Source: Dokdonella immobilis
GTDB lineage: Bacteria > Pseudomonadota > Gammaproteobacteria > Xanthomonadales > Rhodanobacteraceae
Length of the DNA stretch: 64,000 nucleotides
Reading direction: 5' to 3'
Assembly (NCBI RefSeq): GCF_900115085.1
Contig: NZ_FOVF01000017.1
Location: forward strand, 28,560 to 92,559
Shown here piece after piece: positions 1 through 9,406 of the stretch (position 1 is the first letter of the stretch; each line of letters starts with the position of its first letter). Position numbers and translations under genes: made by a program. The notes under the pieces were generated by a model. That model did not search any database. It worked only from the letters and a program-made list of their open reading frames with translations, and was not told the origin of the DNA.

Positions 1-1750
1 GCTGCGCGAGAACCTTCTCGTCGTCGCCGAGCACGGTCTCGAGATAACCTTCACCGAAGAACGACTTCGGAATGTCGCCGCGCGTTTTCATCAGGTTGAG
101 GTCGTAGACGCCGACATAGCCAATCGCGCATTGGTAGAGTCCGGGCTCGCGGACCGCGCCCTGCAGGGCCGCGTAGCCGCCATAGCTGCCGCCGAAGATG
201 CAGATGCGCTTGGCATCGGCGACGCCCTGTTCGATCGCCCAGCGTGTCGCGTCGGTCACGTCATCCTGCATCTTGGCGCCCCATTCGCCATAGCCGGCCT
301 TGACGAAGGCATCGCCGTATCCGCCGGAGCCGCGGTAATTGACCTGCAGAACGGCGTATCCCCGGCTGGTCAGGGCCTGGACCGTCGGCTGATATCGCCA
401 CGTGTCATGGACGCGGTAAGGGCCCCCATGCACGAGGACGACGAGGGGAAGGTCCTTCGCCTCTTCCTTGCCGACCGGCCTGGCCAGGTAGCCGTGCAGA
501 TCCAGACCGTCGCGTGCCTTGATCGAAAACGGCTCCATGGCGGCCATGTTCTCGGGCTTGACCCACGGCGCGCGAGCCATCAGGAAGGTGAGCTTCCGTG
601 CCTCGGCATCGTACAGATAGAAAGCGCCGGGATCGCGATCGGCCTCGACGATCACGATGGCCTTCTTGCCGTCCTTGCTGGCGTTGCCGAAGTGGACATC
701 CTCGCCGGGGAACTGGCCCATCAGTTCGACCAGGATCTTTGCTTCCGGTGCGTTCTTGTCGAGCAGGGCGATGGCCGGCCGGCCCGGCATCGAACGAATG
801 GCGAACAGGTCCTGCCCATCGAAGGTTTCCTCGAACCCGATCGCCTCGGACTCGGTCCCGCTCCAGAGCGTCTTGAACGTGCGCGCCTCGATATCCCATC
901 GACACAAGCCACCGCGGTTCTTCGATCCACCACACTCGAAATAGGCCGAGCTGTCGTCGCGGTTGAAGGCGACGGGCGAGACCCTGTTCCCGGTCTTGCC
1001 TTCGTCGAGGATCAACTCCCACTCGGCGTCGTCGTTGTCCCGGTAATAGACCTTGCGCTTCTGCGCGGCGTCGTCGCCGGCGACGAAACGCACGGCGCCC
1101 TTGTGGTCGCTGAGGAAACGCGCGCCAGTCAGCGGTGCGATCGCGACCGTGCGCGTCTTGCCTGTCTTCACATCGATGCGCCGGACTTCGGCATGCAGGT
1201 CCTCGCCCCCGGCGGTGCCGACATGGCTCCAGTTCCAGCGCTGCACTTCGATCAACGCGTTTTCGTCATCGTCACGCAGCGTATCGAGCATCGTCGCACT
1301 GGCATATTCGGGTCGCCCGCCCTGGATATGGCTGCCGGTCGAACCCGCGATCGCACTTCCCCGCTTGCGGAAGCCGAACAGGGTGTCCTTGTTCTTGCCA
1401 TCCACATCGACCGCGAACAGTTCGCCGGTCAGTGACGGCGCCTCGAGCTGGCCGGTATGGACGGCGGCCGAGTAGACGACGCGTCGCGGCGATACCCACC
1501 AGAATTCGGAGACCTCGTCGTCGTCGCGCGGGCGCAGGGTCAGACCGGTATTGCTGGCAAGGTCGATGATGGAGAGCACCACCTTGCCTTCAATGATCGA
1601 ACTGACCGCCAGATGCGCGCCGTCGGGCGAGATCTTGACCTCCTTGAATTGCATGTGGCGCGCAAAGTCGGCCAACGGAACCGGCTCGGCGGCAAAGGCG
1701 AATACCGGAATCGCGAAAACGAGGAGGTGAAGAAGGATTCTTGCAGGCAT
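1..1750 (-). CDS. S9-family (prolyl oligopeptidase-like) serine peptidase, 3' end outside window
   Basis: Secreted serine peptidase of the S9 prolyl-oligopeptidase/acylaminoacyl-peptidase type. Reading leftwards from ATG 1750 the first 583 codons are present. An N-terminal signal peptide (MPARILLHLLVFAIPVFAFA) is followed by a long beta-propeller-like region and then the alpha/beta-hydrolase domain. The nucleophile motif GGSYGGYAA puts the catalytic Ser near residue 522, preceded by the oxyanion-type HGGP motif. The catalytic Asp and His are expected beyond the window edge and cannot be checked. It sits 57 bp from the end of manC in the same direction and looks independent. The family assignment is firm; the substrate is unknown. 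Confidence 0.88.
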   Translation of the reverse strand, partial: MPARILLHLLVFAIPVFAFAAEPVPLADFARHMQFKEVKISPDGAHLAVSSIIEGKVVLSIIDLASNTGLTLRPRDDDEVSEFWWVSPRRVVYSAAVHTGQLEAPSLTGELFAVDVDGKNKDTLFGFRKRGSAIAGSTGSHIQGGRPEYASATMLDTLRDDDENALIEVQRWNWSHVGTAGGEDLHAEVRRIDVKTGKTRTVAIAPLTGARFLSDHKGAVRFVAGDDAAQKRKVYYRDNDDAEWELILDEGKTGNRVSPVAFNRDDSSAYFECGGSKNRGGLCRWDIEARTFKTLWSGTESEAIGFEETFDGQDLFAIRSMPGRPAIALLDKNAPEAKILVELMGQFPGEDVHFGNASKDGKKAIVIVEADRDPGAFYLYDAEARKLTFLMARAPWVKPENMAAMEPFSIKARDGLDLHGYLARPVGKEEAKDLPLVVLVHGGPYRVHDTWRYQPTVQALTSRGYAVLQVNYRGSGGYGDAFVKAGYGEWGAKMQDDVTDATRWAIEQGVADAKRICIFGGSYGGYAALQGAVREPGLYQCAIGYVGVYDLNLMKTRGDIPKSFFGEGYLETVLGDDEKVLAQ

Positions 1751-1807
1751 GGCGACAGTCCCTTGGGCGAAACGAAATAGTAAACTATCGCATTGCGTGG
1801 CGAAATC

Positions 1808-3247
1808 TCAAACTTTGCTCTGCACCCGACCGTAGCGATCCTCGAGGCGCACGATGTCGTCCTCGCCGAAATAGTCGCCGCACTGCACCTCGATCAGGTG
1901 GATATCCCGCGCGGTAGGGTTCTCCAGGCGGTGCACGGTGTTCATCGGGATGTAGGCCGATTCGTTGGCATTGAGCAGGAATTCGCGCTCGCCGATGCGC
2001 ACCTTGGCGGTGCCGTTGACCACGGTCCAGTGCTCGCTGCGCCGGTTGTGCAGCTGCAGCGAGAGCACGTGTCCCGGCTTGACGGTCAGGCGCTTGACCT
2101 TGCAGTCCTCGCCATCCTCGAGGATCGTGTAGCTGCCCCAGGGCCGATGCACGGTCTTGTGGAACGAAGCGGCCTGGTGGTTGTCCTTGCGCAACCGGTC
2201 GACGACGATCTTGACCTGCTGCGAGCGCTCGCGATCGGCGACCAGCACGGCATCGCCGGTATCGACGATGACGAGGTTCTTCACGCCGACCGCGGCGACC
2301 ATGCGCGAATCGGACTGGATGTAACAGTTCTCGCTCTCGACGATGATCGCCTGCCCCTGCACGCGGTTGCCGGCCGAATCGGTCTCGGCATCCATGTCGC
2401 TGATCGCCTTCCAGGAACCGATGTCGCTCCAGTCGAAGCGCGCCGGGACCACGGCGACGCGTTTCGCGCGCTCCATGATCGCGTAGTCGATCGAGATGTC
2501 GGGCTGGGCGAGGAAGGCCTCGCGGGCGAACTCGACCGGACTGGACTGGCCGCTCTCGCTGGCATGACAGGCCCGAGCCGCGGCCAGCACGTCGGGGCAG
2601 GTCTTTTCTGCCGCCGCGATCAGCGCATCGGCGCGGAAACAGAACATGCCCGAATTCCAGACATGGTCGCCCGCGGCCAGATAGCGCTCGGCGGTCTCGC
2701 GATCGGGCTTCTCGACGAATGCAGCGACCTCGCGGCCTTCCCTGCCCGCGATCTCGGCGCCCATGCGGATATAACCAAAACCGGTTTCCGGCGAACTCGG
2801 CGGCATGCCGAAAGTGACCAGCCAGCCGTCCTCGGCCAGCGCCGCTGCGCGCTGCGCATCGGCGACGAAGGCATCGAGGTCGCGAATCAGGTGGTCGGCC
2901 GGCAGGATCAGCAGGGTCGCGTCGGCGCCGCAATGCTCGAGCGCATGCAGTGCGGCGAGAACCACGGCCGGGGCCGTGTTGCGGCCGACCGGCTCGAGCA
3001 GGAACGGCAGTTTGTCGAGATCCGCATCGGGATGGTTGGCGTATTCGTCGCGGGTCAGGAAGTAGTAGTCGCGTCCGGTCACGGTCAGTACGGTGCCGCC
3101 GTCGGCCAGGCGCAGCGCACGATCGAGGGTCTTGTACAGCAGCGACTGGCCATCGCCCATGCGCATGAAGGGTTTCGGATAGGCGCTGCGCGACACCGGC
3201 CAGAGCCGGGTGCCAGCGCCGCCGGACAGGATCACCGGAACGATCAT
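1808..3247 (-). CDS. manC: Mannose-1-phosphate guanylyltransferase / mannose-6-phosphate isomerase
   Basis: Bifunctional enzyme of 479 residues making GDP-mannose for surface polysaccharides (ManC/AlgA/XanB family). The N-terminal nucleotidyltransferase signature LSGGAGTRLWPVSR opens the protein, and the C-terminal third is a cupin-type phosphomannose isomerase domain with HRPWGSY and a PGHVLSLQLH segment. Length is typical for the bifunctional class II enzymes. The ATG overlaps the rmlD stop by 4 nt (ATGA), so it is the distal gene of the rmlA-rmlC-rmlD-manC operon and probably translationally coupled. Activity in exopolysaccharide or LPS synthesis is inferred from the family. Confidence 0.95.
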   Translation of the reverse strand: MIVPVILSGGAGTRLWPVSRSAYPKPFMRMGDGQSLLYKTLDRALRLADGGTVLTVTGRDYYFLTRDEYANHPDADLDKLPFLLEPVGRNTAPAVVLAALHALEHCGADATLLILPADHLIRDLDAFVADAQRAAALAEDGWLVTFGMPPSSPETGFGYIRMGAEIAGREGREVAAFVEKPDRETAERYLAAGDHVWNSGMFCFRADALIAAAEKTCPDVLAAARACHASESGQSSPVEFAREAFLAQPDISIDYAIMERAKRVAVVPARFDWSDIGSWKAISDMDAETDSAGNRVQGQAIIVESENCYIQSDSRMVAAVGVKNLVIVDTGDAVLVADRERSQQVKIVVDRLRKDNHQAASFHKTVHRPWGSYTILEDGEDCKVKRLTVKPGHVLSLQLHNRRSEHWTVVNGTAKVRIGEREFLLNANESAYIPMNTVHRLENPTARDIHLIEVQCGDYFGEDDIVRLEDRYGRVQSKV

Positions 3248-4188
3248 TGATTTTCTCCAGGGGCTTCAGTGGCGGCGAGTTCGCCGATCACTTCGCGCAG
3301 TCCCTCTTCCCAGGACCGCAATTGTAGTCCGAACACGAGGGCGAGCCTGGCGTTGTCGAGGACTGAAAAGGCAGGTCGCCGCGCCGGCGTCGGGTATTCG
3401 ACGCTGGCAATCGGCACCAGCCGTGGTGACTTTTCAAGCAGGCCGGCCGTCCTTGCCGCTGCCAGGATTGCGGCGGCAAAGGCGCACCAGCTGCAATGTC
3501 CCGTGGCCGTGACGTGGTAGGTGCCCAACGCCAGGTCGCGCCCGGTCGCTGGCATTGCATTCAGGCGCGAGAGAATGGCAGCGGTGGCCTGCGCGATCCA
3601 GTGGGCCGGTGTCGGGGCGCCGATCTGGTCGTCGACGACGCGCAGTTCGTCGCGTTCGCCGGCCAGGCGCAGCATCGTGCGCAGGAAGTTGTGGCCGCGC
3701 GCCGCATAGACCCAGGCCGTGCGCAGGATCAGATGCCGTGCGCCGCTGTCGCGCAAGGCGATTTCCCCAGCCAGCTTGCTGCGCCCGTAGGCACCGAGCG
3801 GCGCGGTCGGGTCGTATTCGCGCCGGGGCTGCGGATCCGTGCCGGCAAACACGTAGTCGGTCGAATAGTGGACGACCAGGGCCTCGTTGCGCGCGGCCCA
3901 GGCGCCGATCTCGCCGACCGCGCGGTGATTGATGCGGTCGGCCCGGTCCGCTTCCTGCTCGGCGCGGTCGACCGCCGTGTACGCCGCCGCGTTGACGATC
4001 AGCTGCGGCCGGACCGAATCGAGGGCGCGTCGGAGCGATCCGCCGTCCTCGAGATCGACGGCGAAGCAGGCCTCCCCGTCCTCGAGCGACCCCGAGCGTG
4101 TTGCGCAGGTCAGCACCCCGAGCTCCGTCAGCGGCTGGCGCAGGGCATGGCCGACCTGGCCACTGGCGCCGAGCAACAACACGTTCAT
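3244..4188 (-). CDS. rmlD: dTDP-4-dehydrorhamnose reductase
   Basis: Last step of dTDP-L-rhamnose synthesis: NAD(P)H-dependent reduction of dTDP-4-keto-L-rhamnose. The 314-residue protein begins [16 protein letters not shown], a Rossmann GxxGxxG dinucleotide site, and has the extended-SDR catalytic YGRSKLAGE (Tyr-x-x-x-Lys) and a STDYVF segment. A longer frame exists upstream, but ATG 4188 is chosen because it overlaps the rmlC stop by 4 nt and places the glycine-rich motif at residues 7-12 as in the family. Its own stop overlaps the manC start. Confidence 0.95.
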   Translation of the reverse strand: MNVLLLGASGQVGHALRQPLTELGVLTCATRSGSLEDGEACFAVDLEDGGSLRRALDSVRPQLIVNAAAYTAVDRAEQEADRADRINHRAVGEIGAWAARNEALVVHYSTDYVFAGTDPQPRREYDPTAPLGAYGRSKLAGEIALRDSGARHLILRTAWVYAARGHNFLRTMLRLAGERDELRVVDDQIGAPTPAHWIAQATAAILSRLNAMPATGRDLALGTYHVTATGHCSWCAFAAAILAAARTAGLLEKSPRLVPIASVEYPTPARRPAFSVLDNARLALVFGLQLRSWEEGLREVIGELAATEAPGENQ

Positions 4189-4739
4189 GCGAAGACCGGC
4201 AGCCGGTCGGCTGGCACGTCGGCGAGAAACGGCGCCTTCTCGTCCTTGTCCGACAGCGACGGCCGGGCCAGTGGCCAGTCGATCGCCAGGGCGGCATCGT
4301 TCCAGCGGATGCCGGCATCGGCGGCGTGGTCGTACAGCGCGGTGCACTGGTAGAGGAAGGTGGCCGGCCCCTCGAGCACGGCGAAGCCGTGGGCGAAACC
4401 TTCAGGCACCCAGAAGTGGCGCTTGTTTTCCGCCGAGAGGATCGCCGCGGCCCATTGGCCGAAGCTCGGGGAGCCGACCCGGATGTCGACGGCGACGTCA
4501 TAGACTTCGCCTTCGAGCACGCTGACCAGCTTGCCTTGCGGGTTCGGCCACTGGTAATGCAGGCCACGCAGCACGCCCTGCGCGGAGCGCGACACGTTGG
4601 TCTGCACGAAGTTGAGGTCGAGTCCGGCCTCGGCGAAGCGCCCGGCGTTGAAGCTCTCGTAGAAGAAGCCGCGCTCGTCGCCATGCACCCTCGGCTCGAT
4701 GACCAGGCAGCCCTCGAGTGCCGTCTTGATCAGCTTCAT
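4185..4739 (-). CDS. rmlC: dTDP-4-dehydrorhamnose 3,5-epimerase
   Basis: Cupin-fold epimerase of 184 residues, the usual RmlC length. It contains the family signature [11 protein letters not shown], the [16 protein letters not shown] segment with the catalytic His, and the [13 protein letters not shown] motif. It converts dTDP-4-keto-6-deoxyglucose to dTDP-4-keto-rhamnose. Start and stop overlap rmlA and rmlD by 4 nt each, giving a tightly coupled operon. Confidence 0.96.
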   Translation of the reverse strand: MKLIKTALEGCLVIEPRVHGDERGFFYESFNAGRFAEAGLDLNFVQTNVSRSAQGVLRGLHYQWPNPQGKLVSVLEGEVYDVAVDIRVGSPSFGQWAAAILSAENKRHFWVPEGFAHGFAVLEGPATFLYQCTALYDHAADAGIRWNDAALAIDWPLARPSLSDKDEKAPFLADVPADRLPVFA

Positions 4740-5623
4740 CCGCGACGTCCCTCGCGGACAAGCTCGTTCAGGTACTGGCCGTAGGCGTTCTTGGCCAGCG
4801 GCGCGGCCAGGCGCAGGACCTGCTCGGCATCGATCCAGCCCTGCAGGAAGGCAATCTCCTCGGGACAGCAGATCTTCAACCCCTGCCTGTTTTCGATCGT
4901 CTGCACGTAGCTCGAGGCTTCGACGAGCGACTCGTGGGTACCCGTATCGAGCCAGGCGAAGCCGCGCCCCATGCGCTCGAGCATCAGGGAATTGTCGGCC
5001 AGGTAGCAGCGGTTGAGGTCGGTGATCTCGAGCTCGCCGCGCGGCGATGGCTTGAGGTCGCGGGCGAAATCGGCGGCGCGCCCGTCGTAGAAGTACAGTC
5101 CGGTCACGGCCCAGCTCGATTTCGGCCGCGCCGGCTTTTCCTCGAGGCCGATCACGCGGCCCTCGCCGTCGAATTCGGCCACGCCGTAGCGTTCGGGATC
5201 GCGCACCCAGTAACCGAACACCGTGGCCCCGCTCGCACGCGCGTCGGCGGCGTGCAGCAGGCGGGTCAGTCCGTCACCGTAGAAGATGTTGTCACCCAGG
5301 ATCAGGCAGCTTGGATCATTAGCGACGAAATCGCGGCCGATCAGATAGGCCTGTGCAAGCCCGTCCGGCGATGCCTGCACGGCGTAGCGGATCGAGAGTC
5401 CCCACTGCGAGCCGTCGCCGAGCAGGCGCTGGAACAGGGCCTGCTCGTGCGGCGTGTTGATCACCAGCACGTCACGGATGCCGGCCAGCATCAGGGTGCT
5501 GAGCGGGTAGTAGATCATCGGCTTGTCGTAGACCGGCAACAGCTGCTTGCTGACCGACTGGGTCAGCGGATACAGGCGCGTGCCGGAGCCGCCGGCGAGA
5601 ATGATGCCGCGTCGTGATGTCAC
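4736..5623 (-). CDS. rmlA: Glucose-1-phosphate thymidylyltransferase
   Basis: First enzyme of dTDP-rhamnose synthesis, 295 residues. It carries the sugar-nucleotidyltransferase signature [14 protein letters not shown], the [11 protein letters not shown] metal/substrate motif and the [20 protein letters not shown] segment typical of RmlA. The most likely start is a GTG at 5623 with a GAGG ribosome site about 9 nt upstream. It is the first gene of the operon with rmlC, rmlD and manC; the pathway's dehydratase gene rmlB is not in the window and must be elsewhere. Confidence 0.95.
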   Translation of the reverse strand: MTSRRGIILAGGSGTRLYPLTQSVSKQLLPVYDKPMIYYPLSTLMLAGIRDVLVINTPHEQALFQRLLGDGSQWGLSIRYAVQASPDGLAQAYLIGRDFVANDPSCLILGDNIFYGDGLTRLLHAADARASGATVFGYWVRDPERYGVAEFDGEGRVIGLEEKPARPKSSWAVTGLYFYDGRAADFARDLKPSPRGELEITDLNRCYLADNSLMLERMGRGFAWLDTGTHESLVEASSYVQTIENRQGLKICCPEEIAFLQGWIDAEQVLRLAAPLAKNAYGQYLNELVREGRRG

Positions 5624-5710
5624 CGGATGTCCTCGATACGGGGATTGGGGCCGGCTATTGTAGGTGGCTGCGCCAATGCGCGCTGCCCGGACACCCGATT
5701 GCGGCCCATG

Positions 5711-5733
5711 CCCATGATATCCATGGGTTTTTT
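5711..5733 (+). terminator. Short hairpin with T-run (possible intrinsic terminator)
   Basis: CCCATG-atatc-CATGGG forms a perfect 6-bp stem followed by six T residues reading on the plus strand. Both flanking genes run on the minus strand, so a plus-strand terminator would only stop antisense transcription. The reverse strand has an A-run before the stem rather than a T-run after it. It may be fortuitous. Confidence 0.3.
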
Positions 5734-5793
5734 ATGCACCGGGGCACCTGCGCCGGTGCTGCGGCGGCTGTTCCTGCAGGCAGCAACCTCGCG

Positions 5794-6579
5794 TCAGGGC
5801 GTCTTGAACACCTCGGCGAAGAAGTTCTCCAGCATGCGGTAGGCGCGCTTCGCCGCACGCTCGTTGTAGACGCAGCCGGGTGGACGATCCGCGTCGGCCT
5901 CGGCGAAGCAATGCACGGCGCCGCTGAAATTGACGAACTGCCAGTCGGCGCCGGCGGCATTCATTTCGGCGTTGAACTTGCCGATGTCCTCCCACGAATT
6001 GCTTTTGTCATCCGCGCCATTGAGGACCAGGAGCGGCGCCTTGACCGAACCGGGCGCCGCCGGCTTCGAGGTCGAAAGGCCGCCGTGCAGGCTGACCACG
6101 CCGGCGACATCGGCGCCACTGCGGGCCAGTTCGAGGACGGTCGAGCCGCCGAAACAGAAACCGAACGCACCGACCTTGCCGGGCTTGAGCGGCAGCTTGC
6201 CGGCCTGCGCGCGGAGCGTGGCCACGGCTGCGTTGATGCGCGCGCGCAGCGTGTCGAGGTCACCGTAGAGTTTGCCGACCTGTGCCCGCGCCTCATCGGT
6301 GCTGGTCGGTCGCACGCCTTCGCCGTACATGTCGGCAACGAGGATCACGTAACCGCTGGCGGCGATCTGCCTGGCCTTGTCGACGGCGGAATCATTCTCG
6401 CCCATCCAGTTCGGCACCATGACCAGGCCCGGGCGCAGCGCCGCGGTGCTGTCGTCATAGACCAGATGTCCGGCCATCACGGTATCGCCGACGCTATAGC
6501 TGATCGGCTTGACGACCATCGCGGCGTGCGCGCCCGGAACCAGCAGCAACAGGAATGCGAGAACGGAAAGGATGCGCAT
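5794..6579 (-). CDS. Dienelactone hydrolase family protein, exported
   Basis: Alpha/beta hydrolase of 261 residues with a signal peptide (residues 1-19, ending AHA). The dienelactone-hydrolase nucleophile elbow GFCFGGS gives Cys142. NGADDKS and GAVHCF supply the expected Asp and His of the triad. The substrate cannot be told from sequence; most family members of this kind are not true dienelactone hydrolases. The start at ATG 6579 gives a clean signal peptide and has a GGAGAG-type ribosome site upstream. It is monocistronic, between rmlA and murD2. Confidence 0.85.
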   Translation of the reverse strand: MRILSVLAFLLLLVPGAHAAMVVKPISYSVGDTVMAGHLVYDDSTAALRPGLVMVPNWMGENDSAVDKARQIAASGYVILVADMYGEGVRPTSTDEARAQVGKLYGDLDTLRARINAAVATLRAQAGKLPLKPGKVGAFGFCFGGSTVLELARSGADVAGVVSLHGGLSTSKPAAPGSVKAPLLVLNGADDKSNSWEDIGKFNAEMNAAGADWQFVNFSGAVHCFAEADADRPPGCVYNERAAKRAYRMLENFFAEVFKTP

Positions 6580-6649
6580 CGGACTCTCCTTCAGGGACGG
6601 CCCGCCGATGATAGACCGCCTGGCCGACGAATGGTCCGTCGCCTGCCCT

Positions 6650-8017
6650 TCAGGCGATGCCGAGACCGTCGATCTGGCCGATGGCTTCGGCATCGAAACC
6701 GGCCATTTCGGCGAAGCTGCGCCCGCGCTCGGCGTAATCGTGGAACTGGTCGAAGCTCGGCGCGCCGGGCGAGAGCAGGACGACGCCCCCGGCCGGGGTC
6801 TCGTCGCGGGCAATGGCCACCGCCTCGGCGAGATTGGCCACCGAATGCAGTCGATACCCACCCTGTTGCGCATGCAGGCGCGCGGCGATGCGGCGACCGT
6901 TGCCGCCGTTGAGGATGACTGCGTGCGGCGGATGCGCATGCACATATTCGGCGAAGGCCTGCCAGTCGAGGCCGCGATCAAAGCCGCCGACGATCACGCT
7001 GACCTTGCGTCCGTCGAGACTGCGCAGGGCCTCGATCGTGGCCTGCGGCGTGGTCGCGATGCTGTCGTCGATCCAGCTCACGGCCTCGCGTTGGCCAAGC
7101 GTCTGCAGCCGGTGCGGCAGGGCGCGGAAGGTGGCCAGCGATTCGGCCGCGTCCAGCGCATCCTCGCCGATCGCCTCGACCGCGGCCAGCGCGGCGCAGG
7201 CATTCATCGCATTGTGCAGGCCGGGCAGCGGCAGTCGAGCCAGCTCGAACACGGCGCGGTCGCCCCGGCGGATCGCGCCGTCGGCAACGTGCCAGCCGGT
7301 CGCGTTACCGTAGCGCAGCTGCTGCGCGTGGTGTGAGGTGCGATGCAGCAGCTCGACCTGCAGGTCATTGACCAGCAGCAGGCGCGCACTGTCGGCCAGG
7401 GCCAGCTTGTCGCCGACATAGCGCTCGCGGCTGCCGTGCCAGTCGAGATGCTCTTCCTCGATGTTGGTGATCACGGCCAGGCGAACGTCGCTGGCCTGGC
7501 GGGTCTGGAAACTCGACAGCTCGACCACCCACCAGTCCGGCGCCAGTGGCGGATCGAGCAGTTCGAGCAGCGGCAGCCCGATGTTTCCGGCCAGCGCCGT
7601 GCGCCGGCCCAGGGCGCGCAGCAGGTGCGCGATCAGGGCGCTGGTCGTGCTCTTGCCCTTGGTCCCGGTTACGGCGATCACGCGTGCATCGGGGTTTTCG
7701 GCGAACCACAGGGCCGTCGCCGAGGTGAAGCGCGTGCCGTTGCGCTGCGCTTCGAGCAATTCGGGGCGATAGGCACTGATGCCGGGCGACTTGATGACGA
7801 CATCGAAGGCGCCGAGGTCGGCCGCGCTAGGCGCCTGGGTCACGTACCGATCGTGCGAATGATCGGTGGCCATGAAATGGGCCTCGGCTTCGCTGCAGAA
7901 CACGGTCAGCGGCAACTCGGGCAGGCGCTGGCGCAGCGCGGTATGCGCGGCATGGCCCTCCCGTCCGAGGCCCCAGATTGCCACGCGCAAGCTCGCAAGG
8001 TCGGCGATACGCATCAC
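6650..8017 (-). CDS. murD2: UDP-N-acetylmuramoyl-L-alanine-L-glutamate ligase (MurD2)
   Basis: Mur ligase of 455 residues. It has an N-terminal Rossmann-like domain (VAIWGLGREGHA), the ATP-binding P-loop VTGTKGKST near residues 116-124, a central domain with EEEHLDWHGS and a C-terminal domain with IVGGFDRG. By similarity alone it would be called MurD. However, it is directly followed upstream by murL (stop 8018, start 8017), and in Xanthomonas this pair consists of a ligase adding L-Glu plus an epimerase that converts it to D-Glu on the UDP-MurNAc-dipeptide. The MurD2 call rests on that synteny, and biochemical specificity is not visible. Confidence 0.85.
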   Translation of the reverse strand: MMRIADLASLRVAIWGLGREGHAAHTALRQRLPELPLTVFCSEAEAHFMATDHSHDRYVTQAPSAADLGAFDVVIKSPGISAYRPELLEAQRNGTRFTSATALWFAENPDARVIAVTGTKGKSTTSALIAHLLRALGRRTALAGNIGLPLLELLDPPLAPDWWVVELSSFQTRQASDVRLAVITNIEEEHLDWHGSRERYVGDKLALADSARLLLVNDLQVELLHRTSHHAQQLRYGNATGWHVADGAIRRGDRAVFELARLPLPGLHNAMNACAALAAVEAIGEDALDAAESLATFRALPHRLQTLGQREAVSWIDDSIATTPQATIEALRSLDGRKVSVIVGGFDRGLDWQAFAEYVHAHPPHAVILNGGNGRRIAARLHAQQGGYRLHSVANLAEAVAIARDETPAGGVVLLSPGAPSFDQFHDYAERGRSFAEMAGFDAEAIGQIDGLGIA

Positions 8018-9406
8018 TCAGCTTCGCTCGAGCGCATCGACCAGGCGGGCGGGCAGATGACGTTCGCCTTCGACCTGCAACAGCGCCTCGAGCGAGCGCT
8101 CGTCGGGGCCGAGCTGCGGCTGGACCTCATGGATGAAGCGCTCGACGATGGCATCCTCGCGCCATTCGGCACGTCGGGCCAGTTCGGCCATCGCCGCGCG
8201 CGACTCGTGGCCCTCGCCAACGCACTCGAACGGCTTGTGGTCGCGATACTCGAGCAGCGCATCGAAGCCGGCGATCTGGGCCGGGTCGTCAAGCAGGTTG
8301 CGCCCGAAGATGGCGAGCAGGCGGGGTTTCGGCATGAACGGGGCGAGGGCCAGGAACACGAAATGGCATTTCGGGCATTGCCCGCACCAGCGATCGGACG
8401 GCTTCGGGCCAAGAATGCGGAAGTTGCGGTTGCAGCTCGAGAACACGTCGTCGTAGCGGTTGTTCTTCGCGAAGCGCGAGGCGACCGCCAGTTCCGACAG
8501 CGGTCGCAGCAGCGAGTAGTAGTCGAGATCGGCAGCGACATGCGAATGGATCAGCGAGCGGAAGCCCCGCTCGAAGGCCCAGCCCTTGCTCCACTGGTGG
8601 TTGATCGGCATGCCGTCGTATTCGAGGGTCGCGCTCGATGCCGAACGTTCATTGGAAAACGCGATCGCATCATGGCCGTAAAGAATGGCAGCGACGACCA
8701 GGATCGCCGAATTGATCGCGGTCACCGGGATGTGCCCGTTCAGCGCGCCGGCGCGGTTGTACTCGAACAGCAGCGGCGAGATCGCGCGTGAAATGTTCAG
8801 CATCGGCAAGCCCGTGCGTCCTGCACAGGACTCGATCAGTCCCGAATTGCCGATCCAGACCGCGGTCGCGTTCTCGCCCGCGGCCTTGAGGATCTCGACG
8901 CTGACCAGCGAATCCTTGCCGCCGCCGATCGGCACCAGGGTGCTGCGCGGCAGGCCGATCGCCGCCCGACGTACCCCGGACGAGTCCGCTCCCATCTCAC
9001 CGTCATCCCGGCGCAGGCCGGGATGACCGGCATGAGAGGGAAAGCGGATCCTGCCGCGCAGGTCGAGCTTGTTGGTGTAGGCGAACTCACCAAGGCCATG
9101 CAGGTACAAGTCATCGAGGAACGCCGCCGTGATCCGGTCGATCGTCGTGCTCTCGATGCGGATCTCGCCCGGCACCCCGGCCTTGTAATAGCTGACTCCC
9201 GCGATCAGGTGGAGCAGCTCGAGCGCTGCCGCGAACGCCGCCTCGCGTTCCGGCGCGAGGGCCGGTGCGGCCGGAAAGCCGATCCGCTCGACCAGCTCGG
9301 GGCCGTCGTCGAAGGCATAGACCAGACGCGCTTCGCCACCGCTGTACTCGCTGCGTACGAAGCGGAACGCCTTTGCCATTCGCGGGTCATTCAGACTCAA
9401 AGGCAC
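8018..9406 (-). CDS. murL: UDP-MurNAc-L-alanyl-L-glutamate epimerase (MurL)
   Basis: Epimerase that converts the L-Glu of UDP-MurNAc-L-Ala-L-Glu to D-Glu, replacing the free-glutamate racemase route (family knowledge from Xanthomonas oryzae). The 462-residue product shows the conserved AFDDGPELVERI, LLHLIAGVSYYKAG, YLHGLGEFAY, the PP-loop-like VPIGGGKDSLVSVE (residues 158-170) and C-terminal CGQCPKCHFVFLALAPF segments. Residues around 128-136 are encoded by a perfect palindromic repeat (9002-9027) inserted in frame. ATG 9406 overlaps the lysAC stop by 10 nt; an internal ATG (residue 10, 9379) is an alternative start. Confidence 0.88.
   Translation of the reverse strand: MPLSLNDPRMAKAFRFVRSEYSGGEARLVYAFDDGPELVERIGFPAAPALAPEREAAFAAALELLHLIAGVSYYKAGVPGEIRIESTTIDRITAAFLDDLYLHGLGEFAYTNKLDLRGRIRFPSHAGHPGLRRDDGEMGADSSGVRRAAIGLPRSTLVPIGGGKDSLVSVEILKAAGENATAVWIGNSGLIESCAGRTGLPMLNISRAISPLLFEYNRAGALNGHIPVTAINSAILVVAAILYGHDAIAFSNERSASSATLEYDGMPINHQWSKGWAFERGFRSLIHSHVAADLDYYSLLRPLSELAVASRFAKNNRYDDVFSSCNRNFRILGPKPSDRWCGQCPKCHFVFLALAPFMPKPRLLAIFGRNLLDDPAQIAGFDALLEYRDHKPFECVGEGHESRAAMAELARRAEWREDAIVERFIHEVQPQLGPDERSLEALLQVEGERHLPARLVDALERS
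9002..9027. repeat. Palindromic intergenic-type repeat inside murL
   Basis: GTCATCCCGGC-gcag-GCCGGGATGAC has perfect 11-bp arms and a 4-nt loop. It belongs to the GTCAT(T/C)CC...GG(A/G)ATGAC class of dispersed palindromes also present in the intergenic region 54739-55030. Here it lies inside an intact coding sequence and keeps the frame, coding for HPGLRRDD just before the PP-loop of MurL. Confidence 0.85.

Noticed and set aside
1793..3250. 485-codon plus-strand frame opposite manC
   Set aside because: Shadow of manC; no motif and no ribosome site.
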